64,000 bases of DNA from Comamonas sp. BIGb0152 (GTDB lineage Bacteria > Pseudomonadota > Gammaproteobacteria > Burkholderiales > Burkholderiaceae_C), in NCBI RefSeq assembly GCF_024809975.1, contig NZ_JANUDY010000004.1:310001-374000 (forward strand), given 5' to 3'. A program made the translations under genes and the position numbers. Below the pieces are notes generated by a model. The model worked only from the letters and a program-made list of their open reading frames with translations, made no database searches and had not been told where the DNA came from. The first letter of the stretch is position 1. The number at the start of each line of letters is the position of its first letter. Of this stretch, positions 44,933-52,918 are shown one piece after another.

Positions 44933-47173
44933 ATGCCCCATGCTTTTATGCGCCGCTCGATAGGAGCGCTTTTTTTTACGCTGCTGGTGCTCGTGCTTTG
45001 CGCCAATGCGGGCCAGGCACAGGCCCAAATCAAACTCCAGATAGGCAGCGGCACCACCGCCGCCGCCATGGACAGCAGCTCCGGACCAGCGTCCAGCAAT
45101 GTCGTGACCACGCCCCGCGTGCGCGCCGAGCTGGTGGCGCTGGCGCCCCAAGGCATTGAGCCCGGAAAAACCATCGAGCTGGGCCTGTTGCTGGACCACC
45201 AGCCCGATTGGCACACGTATTGGGCCAACCCCGGCGACTCTGGCCTGCCCACCCAACTGCAATGGCAGCTGCCGCCGGCTTGGGATGCGGGCGAAATCGC
45301 CTGGCCTACGCCCCACCCGATACGGGTCGGCACCCTCGTCAACTACGGCTATGAAGGCCAGGTGCTGCTGCCGGTCACCGTGCAGATCCCCAGCAACTTC
45401 TCACCCGATGCCCGCGATGTGACCGTGCGCCTGCATGCCAACTGGTTGATCTGCCGTGTGGAATGCATTCCTGAAGAAGGCCAGTTCAGCCTCACGATCC
45501 CCACCAAGAGCAGCACGGCCTTGCTGGCCGACACCTTTGCCCAGGCACACGCCCAGGTACCCGTCGCACTGCAAGGCAGCAGCCAGGCCAGCGTCGATGG
45601 CGAGACCTTGAAGCTGCGCGTCTCCGGCCTGCCCGCTGCACTGCAAGGCCAGAGCCTGCAGGTGCTGAGCGAAAGCCCCGACACCTTGCACCACGCGATG
45701 GAAGCAGGCAAGGATTTCAACCAGCAGTGGGACGGTGCGGACTGGACGGCCGTGGTGCCGCTGTCTGCCAACCGGGGCCAGACACCTGACCATATTCCGC
45801 TGGTTTTGACCACCGATAAGCACACCGCTGTCGATGGCGCCATCGGCTGGCGCGCCGTGGCCCCCATCAGCGGCCAATGGCAGGCCGCTGCCGTGGCCCA
45901 GGTATCGCCCGAGCTGGCCGCTGCGCTGGCCAAAAATGCCCAGACATCTGCCCCCACCCCGCCGCCTTCCTCGGGCAACCTCTGGCTGGCCGTGCTCGGC
46001 GCGCTGGTCGGTGGCCTGATCCTCAACCTGATGCCCTGCGTGTTCCCGATTCTGGCGCTCAAGGTGCTGGGCTTTACCGCCCACGGCAGCCAGCTGCGCG
46101 AGCAGCGCCATGCGGGCCTGGCCTACACCGCCGGCGTGGTGCTGTCCTTCCTGGCGCTGGGCGCCCTGCTGCTGGCACTGCGCTCGGCGGGCCAGCAGCT
46201 GGGCTGGGGTTTTCAGCTGCAGTCGCCGCTGGTGATTGCCGCACTGGCAGCGCTGTTTACCGTGATTGGTCTGAACCTGGCGGGTATGTTTGAGTTTGGC
46301 AGCTTTGTGCCCAGCAGCCTGGCTGGCAAGCAGGCCAAAAGCCCCATCACCAATGCTTTCCTGAGCGGGGTGCTGGCCGTGGCCATTGCCTCGCCCTGCA
46401 CGGCCCCCTTCATGGGTGCATCGATGGGCCTGGCCGTGAGCCTGCCTGCCGCCGAGGCCTTGCTGGTGTTTGCCGCGCTGGGCCTGGGCATGGCGGCGCC
46501 CTATCTGCTGGCCAGTTGGATTCCGGCCGTGGTGCGCTGGTTGCCGCGCCCGGGCGCCTGGATGGATACCTTCCGCCGCGCGATGGCCTTCCCGATGTTT
46601 GCCACCGTGGTCTGGCTGGTCTGGGTGCTGGGCCAGCAAAGCGGCATCGATGGCGCAGCCACCTTGCTGGCCCTGCTGGTGCTGCTGGCCGCGCTGGTCT
46701 GGGCGCTGGGCCTGCAAGGCCGCGCGCGCTGGGCGTTTGCGCTGCTGTCCATCGCAGGCGGGCTGTACCTGGCCAGCGCCATGGGCCACAACCTGACCAC
46801 GCCCGCCCCTGCGCCCGGCCAGCAGGCCAGCGGCGCACTGTGGCAGCCCTGGTCGGCACAAAAGGTGGGCGAGATCAATGCCAGCGGCAAGCCGGTGTTT
46901 GTCGATTTCACCGCCGCCTGGTGCGTCACCTGCCAGTACAACAAGCGCACCACCTTGAGCGACAGCCAAGTGCTCTCCGCCTTCGAGGGCAAGCAGGTGA
47001 GCCTGCTGCGCGCCGACTGGACCCGCCAGGACCCGGCCATCACCCAGGCGCTGAACCAGTTAGGCCGCAGCGGTGTGCCGGTCTATGTGCTGTATGCGCC
47101 GGGCAAGGCACCGCAGATTCTGTCTGAGGTGCTGAGCGTCAAGGAAGTGGTGGATGCCGTCGCCCAGCTGTAA
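44933..47173 (+). CDS. DsbD-like thiol:disulfide reductase (ScsB/DsbD type)
   Basis: This roughly 746-residue protein has a signal peptide. A large periplasmic N-terminal domain holds a redox cysteine pair in WLICRVECIPEEG. The central DsbD membrane domain has about eight helices, with the conserved Cys in NLMPCVFPILALK and IASPCTAPFMG. The C-terminal thioredoxin domain has AAWCVTCQYNK. All three redox pairs are present. It would pass electrons from cytoplasmic thioredoxin to periplasmic partners. The N-domain resembles ScsB more than classical DsbD. The start is uncertain (another ATG five codons on) and no ribosome site is clear. Confidence 0.88.
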   Translation: MPHAFMRRSIGALFFTLLVLVLCANAGQAQAQIKLQIGSGTTAAAMDSSSGPASSNVVTTPRVRAELVALAPQGIEPGKTIELGLLLDHQPDWHTYWANPGDSGLPTQLQWQLPPAWDAGEIAWPTPHPIRVGTLVNYGYEGQVLLPVTVQIPSNFSPDARDVTVRLHANWLICRVECIPEEGQFSLTIPTKSSTALLADTFAQAHAQVPVALQGSSQASVDGETLKLRVSGLPAALQGQSLQVLSESPDTLHHAMEAGKDFNQQWDGADWTAVVPLSANRGQTPDHIPLVLTTDKHTAVDGAIGWRAVAPISGQWQAAAVAQVSPELAAALAKNAQTSAPTPPPSSGNLWLAVLGALVGGLILNLMPCVFPILALKVLGFTAHGSQLREQRHAGLAYTAGVVLSFLALGALLLALRSAGQQLGWGFQLQSPLVIAALAALFTVIGLNLAGMFEFGSFVPSSLAGKQAKSPITNAFLSGVLAVAIASPCTAPFMGASMGLAVSLPAAEALLVFAALGLGMAAPYLLASWIPAVVRWLPRPGAWMDTFRRAMAFPMFATVVWLVWVLGQQSGIDGAATLLALLVLLAALVWALGLQGRARWAFALLSIAGGLYLASAMGHNLTTPAPAPGQQASGALWQPWSAQKVGEINASGKPVFVDFTAAWCVTCQYNKRTTLSDSQVLSAFEGKQVSLLRADWTRQDPAITQALNQLGRSGVPVYVLYAPGKAPQILSEVLSVKEVVDAVAQL

Positions 47174-47181
47174 GGGCCACC

Positions 47182-47219
47182 AAAAAAAGCGCCGGCATTG
47201 CCCGGCGCTTTTCTTTTTG
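47182..47219. terminator. Bidirectional terminator between the DsbD-like gene and the encapsulin operon
   Basis: A 9-bp stem (AAGCGCCGG/CCGGCGCTT) is flanked by A7 on the left and T-rich sequence on the right, so it can stop the converging transcripts. Confidence 0.88.
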
Positions 47220-47241
47220 CAAACAGCCCAGGGCAGCCCGC

Positions 47242-49239
47242 TCAGCGCCGCCGCGCTGCCAGCTTGCGCACCTCCCGCACCAACTGGTCCACCTCGTCAA
47301 AGCTGTTGTAGAACGCCAGCGAGGGCCGCACGGCGGTCTCCACCCCAAAGCGCCGCAAGATGGGCTGGGCGCAATGGTGGCCGGTGCGCACGGCAATGCC
47401 CTCGGCGTTCAGCGCCTGGCCGACTTCATCGGTGGTGTAGCCCTCCAAGGTAAAGGCCAGTACGCTGGCTTTGCCCGGCACCGTCCCAATCAGGCGCAAG
47501 CCATCGATGCTGGCCAGCTGCGCCATGCCGTAGTCCACCAGCGCGTGCTCGTAGCGGCTGATCTGTTCGATGCCGATGCGTTCCACGTACTCCAGCGCAG
47601 CGCCCAGGCCCACCGCATCGGCGATGTTGCCGGTGCCCGCTTCAAAGGTATTGGGCAGCGGCTGGTAGACGGTTTTCTCGAAGGTCACATCGGCAATCAT
47701 GTTGCCGCCGCCCTGCCAGGGTGGCATGGCCTCCAGCACCTCGCTGCGCCCCCAGAGCACACCAATGCCGGTGGGCGCAAAGATCTTGTGGCCGGAGAAC
47801 ACAAAGAAGTCCGCGCCCAGGTCCTGCACATCGACGGGGGTGTGGGCAATGGACTGCGCGCCATCGATCAAGGTGGTGATGCCCCGGCGCTTGGCGATCT
47901 CCACCACCTGCTTGACGGGCACCACCGTGCCCAGCACGTTGGAGACATGGCCGATGGCCACGATCTTGGTGCGGTCGTTGATCAGTTTCTGGTACTCGTC
48001 CAAGCGGATCTGGCCCTGGTCGTCCACCGGTATCACCCGCAGCTTGGCGCCCTTGGCGGCCGCCAGCTGCTGCCAAGGCACGATGTTGGCGTGGTGCTCC
48101 AGGTGGCTGATGATGATCTCATCGCCTTCGCCCACATTCGCCCCGCCCCAGGCCTTGGCCACCAGGTTGATGGCCTCGGTGGTGCCACGCACAAAGACCA
48201 CCTCGCGCGCCTCGGGCGCGTTGATAAAGCGCCGCACCACCTCGCGGGCATGCTCGTAGGCATCGGTGGCGCGCGCGGCCAAGGTATGGGCCGCGCGGTG
48301 GATGTTGGAGTTCTCATGCGCATAGAAGTGGCTGATGCGCTCGATCACCTGGCGCGGCTTGTGCGTAGTGGCCGCATTGTCCAGCCAGACCAGCGGCTTG
48401 CCATTGATGCGCTCGGACAGGATCGGGAAATCACGCCGCACCGCCTGGATATCAAAACCCGGATGGCGGTCCTGCTGCAGCCCGGGCGCCGGGTCTTGGG
48501 CGCCGTGCGGCGCAGCCTTGGCCGGGGTGACAAAGCCATTGGGCAGTTGCAGCGCATGCACAAAGTAGTACTGCGGCGCAGCGCCCGGCACCGGAGCGGG
48601 CTGGGCCTGGTGGCCCAAAGGCGCGGCATCGGCGCCCCGTGGCCCGCGCAGATCGATGCCGTTCAGATGACTATCGGGCGCAGCACGGCGGGCCTGGTCG
48701 GCCAGTGCCTGCAAGGATGCACTGCTGCCCGAAGGTGCAGCTGCTGCTGACGGCGGCTGCAGAAAATAATAACCAGCGCCAGGGGCAGACGCGGAAACGG
48801 GCGCTGCCACCGCCTGGGAAGCACTGGCTTGCGGTGCAGCCGCATGGGGCACCCCTTGCACCAACCCGCCCAGGCGGGGCTCATAGGCTGGCAGCGTGGC
48901 CAGCACGCTATCAGGCGCGCCATTGCCCGCAGCGGCATGGGGCAGCAAGGCAGGGGCGCGGTGGGCCAGCGAGAGCACGGGTGTGGGCGAGGCGGGCAGC
49001 AGGTTGCTGCCTGGCAGCACACCGGCGGGCACGGGGGTGCCCGGCACGCTGGGCCCCAGACCAGCCGGGCTGGCCAAGGGCGAGCCTGGCGGCGCAATGT
49101 TTACCGGGGCCTGCACGCCCTGCGGCAAGCCCGGTGCGCCTGGCCGCTCAGCAAACAGCGCAGAGGCCATCTGCGCGAGCAGTTCGGTGGAGATGGGCGC
49201 GCCCGAGGGCTCGGGCAGGCCGGATACGGCGGAAACCAT
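47242..49239 (-). CDS. Cysteine desulfurase, family 2A encapsulin cargo
   Basis: This 665-residue protein has two parts. Residues 1 to about 255 are a low-complexity Ala/Pro/Gly-rich extension with two YYF[L/V] motifs (about 157-160 and 224-227). Residues from about 260 form a SufS-type PLP enzyme: WLDNAATTHKP, the PLP Lys in FSGHKIFAPTG, the persulfide Cys in RTGHHCAQP and the C-terminal RPSLAFYNS. Such extensions load the enzyme into family 2A encapsulin shells, and the shell gene lies immediately upstream (14-base gap). It releases sulfur from cysteine as persulfide. AAAGGAG precedes the ATG used; an in-frame GTG six codons earlier overlaps the shell stop and is less likely. Confidence 0.93.
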   Translation of the reverse strand: MVSAVSGLPEPSGAPISTELLAQMASALFAERPGAPGLPQGVQAPVNIAPPGSPLASPAGLGPSVPGTPVPAGVLPGSNLLPASPTPVLSLAHRAPALLPHAAAGNGAPDSVLATLPAYEPRLGGLVQGVPHAAAPQASASQAVAAPVSASAPGAGYYFLQPPSAAAAPSGSSASLQALADQARRAAPDSHLNGIDLRGPRGADAAPLGHQAQPAPVPGAAPQYYFVHALQLPNGFVTPAKAAPHGAQDPAPGLQQDRHPGFDIQAVRRDFPILSERINGKPLVWLDNAATTHKPRQVIERISHFYAHENSNIHRAAHTLAARATDAYEHAREVVRRFINAPEAREVVFVRGTTEAINLVAKAWGGANVGEGDEIIISHLEHHANIVPWQQLAAAKGAKLRVIPVDDQGQIRLDEYQKLINDRTKIVAIGHVSNVLGTVVPVKQVVEIAKRRGITTLIDGAQSIAHTPVDVQDLGADFFVFSGHKIFAPTGIGVLWGRSEVLEAMPPWQGGGNMIADVTFEKTVYQPLPNTFEAGTGNIADAVGLGAALEYVERIGIEQISRYEHALVDYGMAQLASIDGLRLIGTVPGKASVLAFTLEGYTTDEVGQALNAEGIAVRTGHHCAQPILRRFGVETAVRPSLAFYNSFDEVDQLVREVRKLAARRR

Positions 49240-49253
49240 GGCGGCTCCTTTGC

Positions 49254-50186
49254 TCACTTGTAGGTATCGGGGTAGTCGTGGTACTTGTTGATCTCCACGT
49301 CATCGAGCACGGCCAATGCATCGGGCGTGTGCACGGCCAGCGAGCAGTACAGCGAGATCAGGTACGAGGCAATCGCATGGTTGTTGATGCCCATGAAGCG
49401 CACCGACAGCCCTGGCCCCTGCTCGCCGGGCAGGCCGGGCTGGAACAGGCCGACCACGCCCTGGCGCTTGTCACCCACGCGCAGCAGCAAAATCTTGGAT
49501 TTGCCATCGGCCACCGGCACCTTGTCCGAGGGGATCAGCGGCACACCGCGCCAGGTGATGAACTGCGAGCCAAACAGGCTGACCGTGGGCGGTGGTGTGC
49601 CCCGGCGCGTGGCCTCGCGGCCAAAGGCGGCGATGGTGAGCGGGTGGGCCAGGAAAAACGCCGGCTCCTTCCAGACCTTGGTCAGCAGCTCATCGAGGTC
49701 ATCGGGCGTGGGCGCGCCCGTCAGCGGGAAAATGCGCTGCTCTTCCGTCACCTGGGCCAGCAGGCCGTAGTCGGGGTTGTTGATCAGCTCGCTTTCCTGG
49801 TTCTCCTTGATGGTCTCGATGGTCAGGCGCAGCTGCTCTTTGATCTGGTCATGCGGGCTGCTGTACAGATCGGAGACGCGGGTGTGCACATCCAGCACGG
49901 TGCTGACGGCGTTGAGGAAGAACTCGCGCGGCTGCGCGTCGTACTCCACAAAGGTGCGGGGCAGCTGGTTCTCATGCGTCTTGGCGGTGCAGGCCACCCG
50001 GATGTCTTCCGGGTTCTTGACCTGGTTGAGCCGGTAGATACCCGCCTCGACCGGCACCCATTGGAGCAGGTGGGTCAGCCAGCGGGGGCTGATGGTGGAA
50101 AGCTGGGGAACCGTCTTGGTGGCGTTGGCTAACTGCCGTGCAGCACTGTCGCCCAATGCGGTCGTGCCGCCTACATTCGCTGTCAT
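49254..50186 (-). CDS. Family 2A encapsulin shell protein (SrpI-like)
   Basis: This 310-residue HK97-fold shell protein self-assembles into a nanocompartment. Recognisable SrpI-family segments are SPRWLTHLLQWVPVEAGIYRLN, FVEYDAQPREFFLNAVSTVLDVHTRVSDLY, and PAFFLAHPLTIAAFGREATRRG. The C-terminus is NHAIASYLISLYCSLAVHTPDALAVLDDVE. There is no cNMP-binding insert, which separates family 2A from 2B. GGAGAG precedes the ATG. It is flanked by the XRE gene (61 bases upstream) and the cargo gene. SrpI of cyanobacteria is induced by sulfur starvation. Confidence 0.94.
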   Translation of the reverse strand: MTANVGGTTALGDSAARQLANATKTVPQLSTISPRWLTHLLQWVPVEAGIYRLNQVKNPEDIRVACTAKTHENQLPRTFVEYDAQPREFFLNAVSTVLDVHTRVSDLYSSPHDQIKEQLRLTIETIKENQESELINNPDYGLLAQVTEEQRIFPLTGAPTPDDLDELLTKVWKEPAFFLAHPLTIAAFGREATRRGTPPPTVSLFGSQFITWRGVPLIPSDKVPVADGKSKILLLRVGDKRQGVVGLFQPGLPGEQGPGLSVRFMGINNHAIASYLISLYCSLAVHTPDALAVLDDVEINKYHDYPDTYK

Positions 50187-50247
50187 ATCTCTCTCCGGTT
50201 GCGCGTGTGAATGAACAAGAAAATGATCGCTGGCGGGCGCTGCCGCC

Positions 50248-50526
50248 TCAACCGGCTATCGCCGCCAAGCGGCTCATATGCTGGGCCCGCACCAGGTAGT
50301 GCTGGTGCAGCTCCTCGCCGCGCAGCACCAGGGTGGACTGCGGCACCTGCAGCGCCTGGGCCAGCTTGCCGATGGTGGCCAGCGACACCGCCACCTGGCC
50401 GCGCTCGACCTCGCCGACATAGGAGCGGTTCAGATCCGCCTGCGCGGCCAGCTGCTCTTGCGACCAGCCCATGGCTTCGCGCGAGCGGCGCACCGCCAGG
50501 CCGAAATGGTGGGAAAAGTCATTCAT
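50248..50526 (-). CDS. Small XRE-family helix-turn-helix regulator
   Basis: This 92-residue cytoplasmic protein is almost entirely one Cro/CI-type helix-turn-helix: REAMGWSQEQLAAQADLNRSYVGEVERGQ, then ATIGKLAQALQVPQSTLV. A short C-terminal tail (EELHQHYLVRAQHM) follows. The ATG overlaps the serine acetyltransferase stop (ATGA). Its place inside the encapsulin operon, between EpsC and shell, makes it a candidate dedicated regulator. It is read in a different frame from the much longer overlapping reading frame on the same strand, which is a shadow. Confidence 0.85.
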   Translation of the reverse strand: MNDFSHHFGLAVRRSREAMGWSQEQLAAQADLNRSYVGEVERGQVAVSLATIGKLAQALQVPQSTLVLRGEELHQHYLVRAQHMSRLAAIAG

Positions 50527-51485
50527 AGCGCGGCCTCCTCGGCGGGCAGGGCCGGCTCGCCCAGCAGGCGCTGCCCAGCCCCTTGTGCGGCGATGTGTGC
50601 AGCGGCCTGCAGCGATGCCTGGGTCACATGGGCACCAGCGGCCACACTCTGGGTCAGCCAGACATTGCCGCCAATCACCGCGCCAGCGCCCAGGGTGACC
50701 CGGCCGAGAATGGTCGCGCCGGCATAGATCACCACGCCGTCTTCCACAATCGGGTGGCGGGGCTGGCCCTTTTGCAGATGGCCTTGCGCGGTCTGCACAA
50801 AGCGCTTGGCGCCCAGGGTGACGGCCTGGTAAATACGCACCTTGCGGCCAATCACCGCCGTTTCGCCCACCACCACGCCGGTGCCGTGGTCGATGAAAAA
50901 GCGCTCGCCAATCTGCGCGCCGGGGTGGATGTCTATACCCGTCTCGCTGTGCGCCAGCTCGGCCACGATGCGGGCCAGCAGCGGCAGCTGCAGCACATAG
51001 AGCTGGTGCGCAATGCGGTGGTGGATCAAGGCCAGCACACCGGGGTAGCACAGCAGCACCTCGTCCACGGTGCGGGCAGCAGGGTCGCCTTCATAGGCGG
51101 CCTGCACATCGCTGTCCAGCAGGCGGCGAATGCCGGGCAAGGCCAGCGCAAACTGGCGCGTCAAGGCCTGGGCTTGCTCTTCGGTGCCTGCGGGGCTGCG
51201 CTGGGTGTAGCGCAGCTCCAGCGCGATCTGGGTCTGCAGTCGGTGCAAGGCGGCATCCAGCGCGTGGGCCACATAAAAGTCTTCGCTCTCCTGCAGCAGG
51301 TCATGCGGGCCCAGCCGCATCGGGAACAGCACGCCCTTGAGCAAGCCCAAGGTCTGCGCCAGTGCATCGCGCGAGGGGAACTCGCGCCCGCCCGGCTCCT
51401 GGCTGCGCTGGTGGGAATCTCGCCACTGGCGGCGCTGCTCGGCCAACGCTGCGGCCACTTCTTGGATGGGGAAAGGGGTAGTCAT
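50523..51485 (-). CDS. epsC: Serine O-acetyltransferase, EpsC type
   Basis: This 320-residue enzyme has an N-terminal helical domain of about 180 residues. The left-handed beta-helix of CysE/EpsC follows: HSETGIDIHPGAQIGERFFIDHGTGVVVGETAVIG, then VRIYQAVTLGA and hexapeptide repeats up to IGGNVWLTQSV. The catalytic His/Asp (DIHPGA, DHGTG) are present. It forms O-acetylserine, the carbon skeleton for cysteine. It is a standard member of family 2A encapsulin operons, supplying the precursor of the cargo's substrate. It lies 47 bases after the rhodanese and overlaps the XRE gene. Confidence 0.93.
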   Translation of the reverse strand: MTTPFPIQEVAAALAEQRRQWRDSHQRSQEPGGREFPSRDALAQTLGLLKGVLFPMRLGPHDLLQESEDFYVAHALDAALHRLQTQIALELRYTQRSPAGTEEQAQALTRQFALALPGIRRLLDSDVQAAYEGDPAARTVDEVLLCYPGVLALIHHRIAHQLYVLQLPLLARIVAELAHSETGIDIHPGAQIGERFFIDHGTGVVVGETAVIGRKVRIYQAVTLGAKRFVQTAQGHLQKGQPRHPIVEDGVVIYAGATILGRVTLGAGAVIGGNVWLTQSVAAGAHVTQASLQAAAHIAAQGAGQRLLGEPALPAEEAAL

Positions 51486-51532
51486 GGGGTGCTCTCGTAG
51501 GGGTCAAAGCGCGCTATGCATCGGTACCGACG

Positions 51533-52006
51533 TCAGTCCTGCACCCAGGGCAGCTGGTGGTAGCGCCAGCCATCGCCATGGCCGCGCTGCTGCAAGGCAT
51601 CGAGCTCGCCCTCAAAGCCCTCTTGCACGTTGAATACATGGCTGAAACCCGCGGCCTCAGCGGCCTGGGCGGCCAGCACCGAGCGCTTGCCACTGCGGCA
51701 CAGCAGCAGCGCCACCGCCTCTTTGCCACCATGGGCGGCCAGGCGCGCTTCAAGCTCGCGCACAAAGCGGGGGTTGCGCGTCAGCGCCGTGCCAGTCGCC
51801 CAAGGGACATGGATGCTGCCGGGCACATGGCCGACAAAGGTGCGCTCCTCGGCCGAGCGCACATCGACGAGCACAGCCTGCTCCTGCAGCACCAGCTTCC
51901 AAGCCTGGGTGGGGGGCACACTGCCTGCGTAGCCCAGAGCCTGGTCTTGCGCCGTTTTCCAGGCTGCCTCCAGCACATCGGGCAGGCTGATATCGGTGGT
52001 CGTCAT
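51533..52006 (-). CDS. Rhodanese-like sulfurtransferase
   Basis: This 157-residue single-domain rhodanese has VLVDVRSAEERTFVGHVPGSIHVPW in the N-half. The active-site loop is LLLCRSGKRS, with Cys about 103 and the basic residues suited to a persulfide anion. The C-terminal FNVQEGFEGELD is the usual end. A 30-residue N-terminal helix precedes the domain. It probably transfers sulfane sulfur produced by the encapsulated desulfurase to acceptors. It is the first gene of the operon. AAAAGG precedes the ATG. Confidence 0.92.
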   Translation of the reverse strand: MTTTDISLPDVLEAAWKTAQDQALGYAGSVPPTQAWKLVLQEQAVLVDVRSAEERTFVGHVPGSIHVPWATGTALTRNPRFVRELEARLAAHGGKEAVALLLCRSGKRSVLAAQAAEAAGFSHVFNVQEGFEGELDALQQRGHGDGWRYHQLPWVQD

Positions 52007-52351
52007 AGGGGGCCTTTTCTGTCAAATAGATGGGGATAGCCACCAATTTAGGCCTCTGGACGCCGTTGGAACACGAATAAAAATGCGCTTGTACATGCAT
52101 TTTTCACATATAGGGCGGCCGCCAGCCCACCGCTTGCGCCTATAGATATCTGTGCTGAATAGGGCTATATTGAAACCAGGGTCACGCCGTGGTCGGGAGC
52201 CATTCAGCCACCGTCCGCTGCGCGCCTCTGCTGCCGCACTGCAACAGGCCAAGCGATGCGGTCGTTCCTCAAAACAGGGCTGCAATGCCCGCTGCCTGCA
52301 CACTGCAAGGTGCTGGCAGCCGGCAATGACAGCCTCCTACAGGAGACAAAG
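52007..52351. other. Divergent control region of the encapsulin operon
   Basis: The 345 bases between the rhodanese gene and the membrane-protein gene are AT-rich near 52020-52200. They hold a large palindrome (separate entry), a TATAG-N19-CTATA pair near 52141-52176, and AGGAGACAAAG just before the right-hand ATG at 52352. No gene is apparent. Confidence 0.55.
52079..52104. promoter_or_regulatory. Large palindrome upstream of the encapsulin operon
   Basis: The arms AAAAATGC and GCATTTTT are perfect and separated by ten bases whose centre is the palindrome TGTACA (52090-52095). It lies about 73-98 bases before the rhodanese start. Both the size and the symmetry suggest an operator bound by a dimeric regulator, perhaps the XRE protein encoded within the operon. 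Confidence 0.5.
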
Positions 52352-52912
52352 ATGGCTGTCATTACCCATTCCCATGAACTGCATTCCTCTGCCCCAACCC
52401 AGAGCCCCCACAGGCGCCATGTAAGCGCCAAACGGGTGTGCCTGGGGCTCGTGCTACTGTGCGTGGCTATCGCCGCGCTGGCCCTGCCGCTGGTGCGCGA
52501 TGGTTTGCAGCTGATCCAGACGCAGTTGCACTGGCCAGCGCTTTCCAGTTGGCTCGCACAGGCACCCATGGCCAGCTGGCTGATGATGTTTGTCTGGGGC
52601 GCGCTGGTGCCCCTGTCCTTGATCGCGATGCTGCGCTACCACCGCAATGCGCTGGGTGTCGTCGCGGCGCTGGCCTTTGCGGCGGTGGCCGTCATCTGGT
52701 ATGTGCACATGCCCGCACTGTCCACTTGCGGCGCGCTGTACCAAGCCAGCATCTGGTGCTCAGTCATCTCCTGGGGCTATAGCCTGAGCCTGGGCATCAG
52801 CAACGCCGTCTACCTGTTTGCGCTGGTGATGGCCTTGCTGGGCGGCATCAGCTTTGCGGCGATTCCCGAGGATGATGAGCAGCAAGACACCGGGCAGCAA
52901 GCGGCCCGGTAA
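52352..52912 (+). CDS. Unknown small membrane protein divergent from the encapsulin operon
   Basis: This 186-residue protein is not recognised as a known family. It has a His/Ser-rich N-terminus of about 30 residues, at least four membrane helices (about 35-53, 74-95, 101-121, 133-168, the last possibly two) and an acidic, Gln-rich tail (EDDEQQDTGQQ). Cysteines occur in helix 1 and around helix 4 (LSTCGALYQASIWCS). AGGAGACAAAG fits the ATG well. The shared upstream region with the rhodanese gene suggests coregulation and perhaps a transport role in sulfur metabolism, which is only a guess. Confidence 0.75.
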   Translation: MAVITHSHELHSSAPTQSPHRRHVSAKRVCLGLVLLCVAIAALALPLVRDGLQLIQTQLHWPALSSWLAQAPMASWLMMFVWGALVPLSLIAMLRYHRNALGVVAALAFAAVAVIWYVHMPALSTCGALYQASIWCSVISWGYSLSLGISNAVYLFALVMALLGGISFAAIPEDDEQQDTGQQAAR

Positions 52913-52918
52913 AGGCGG

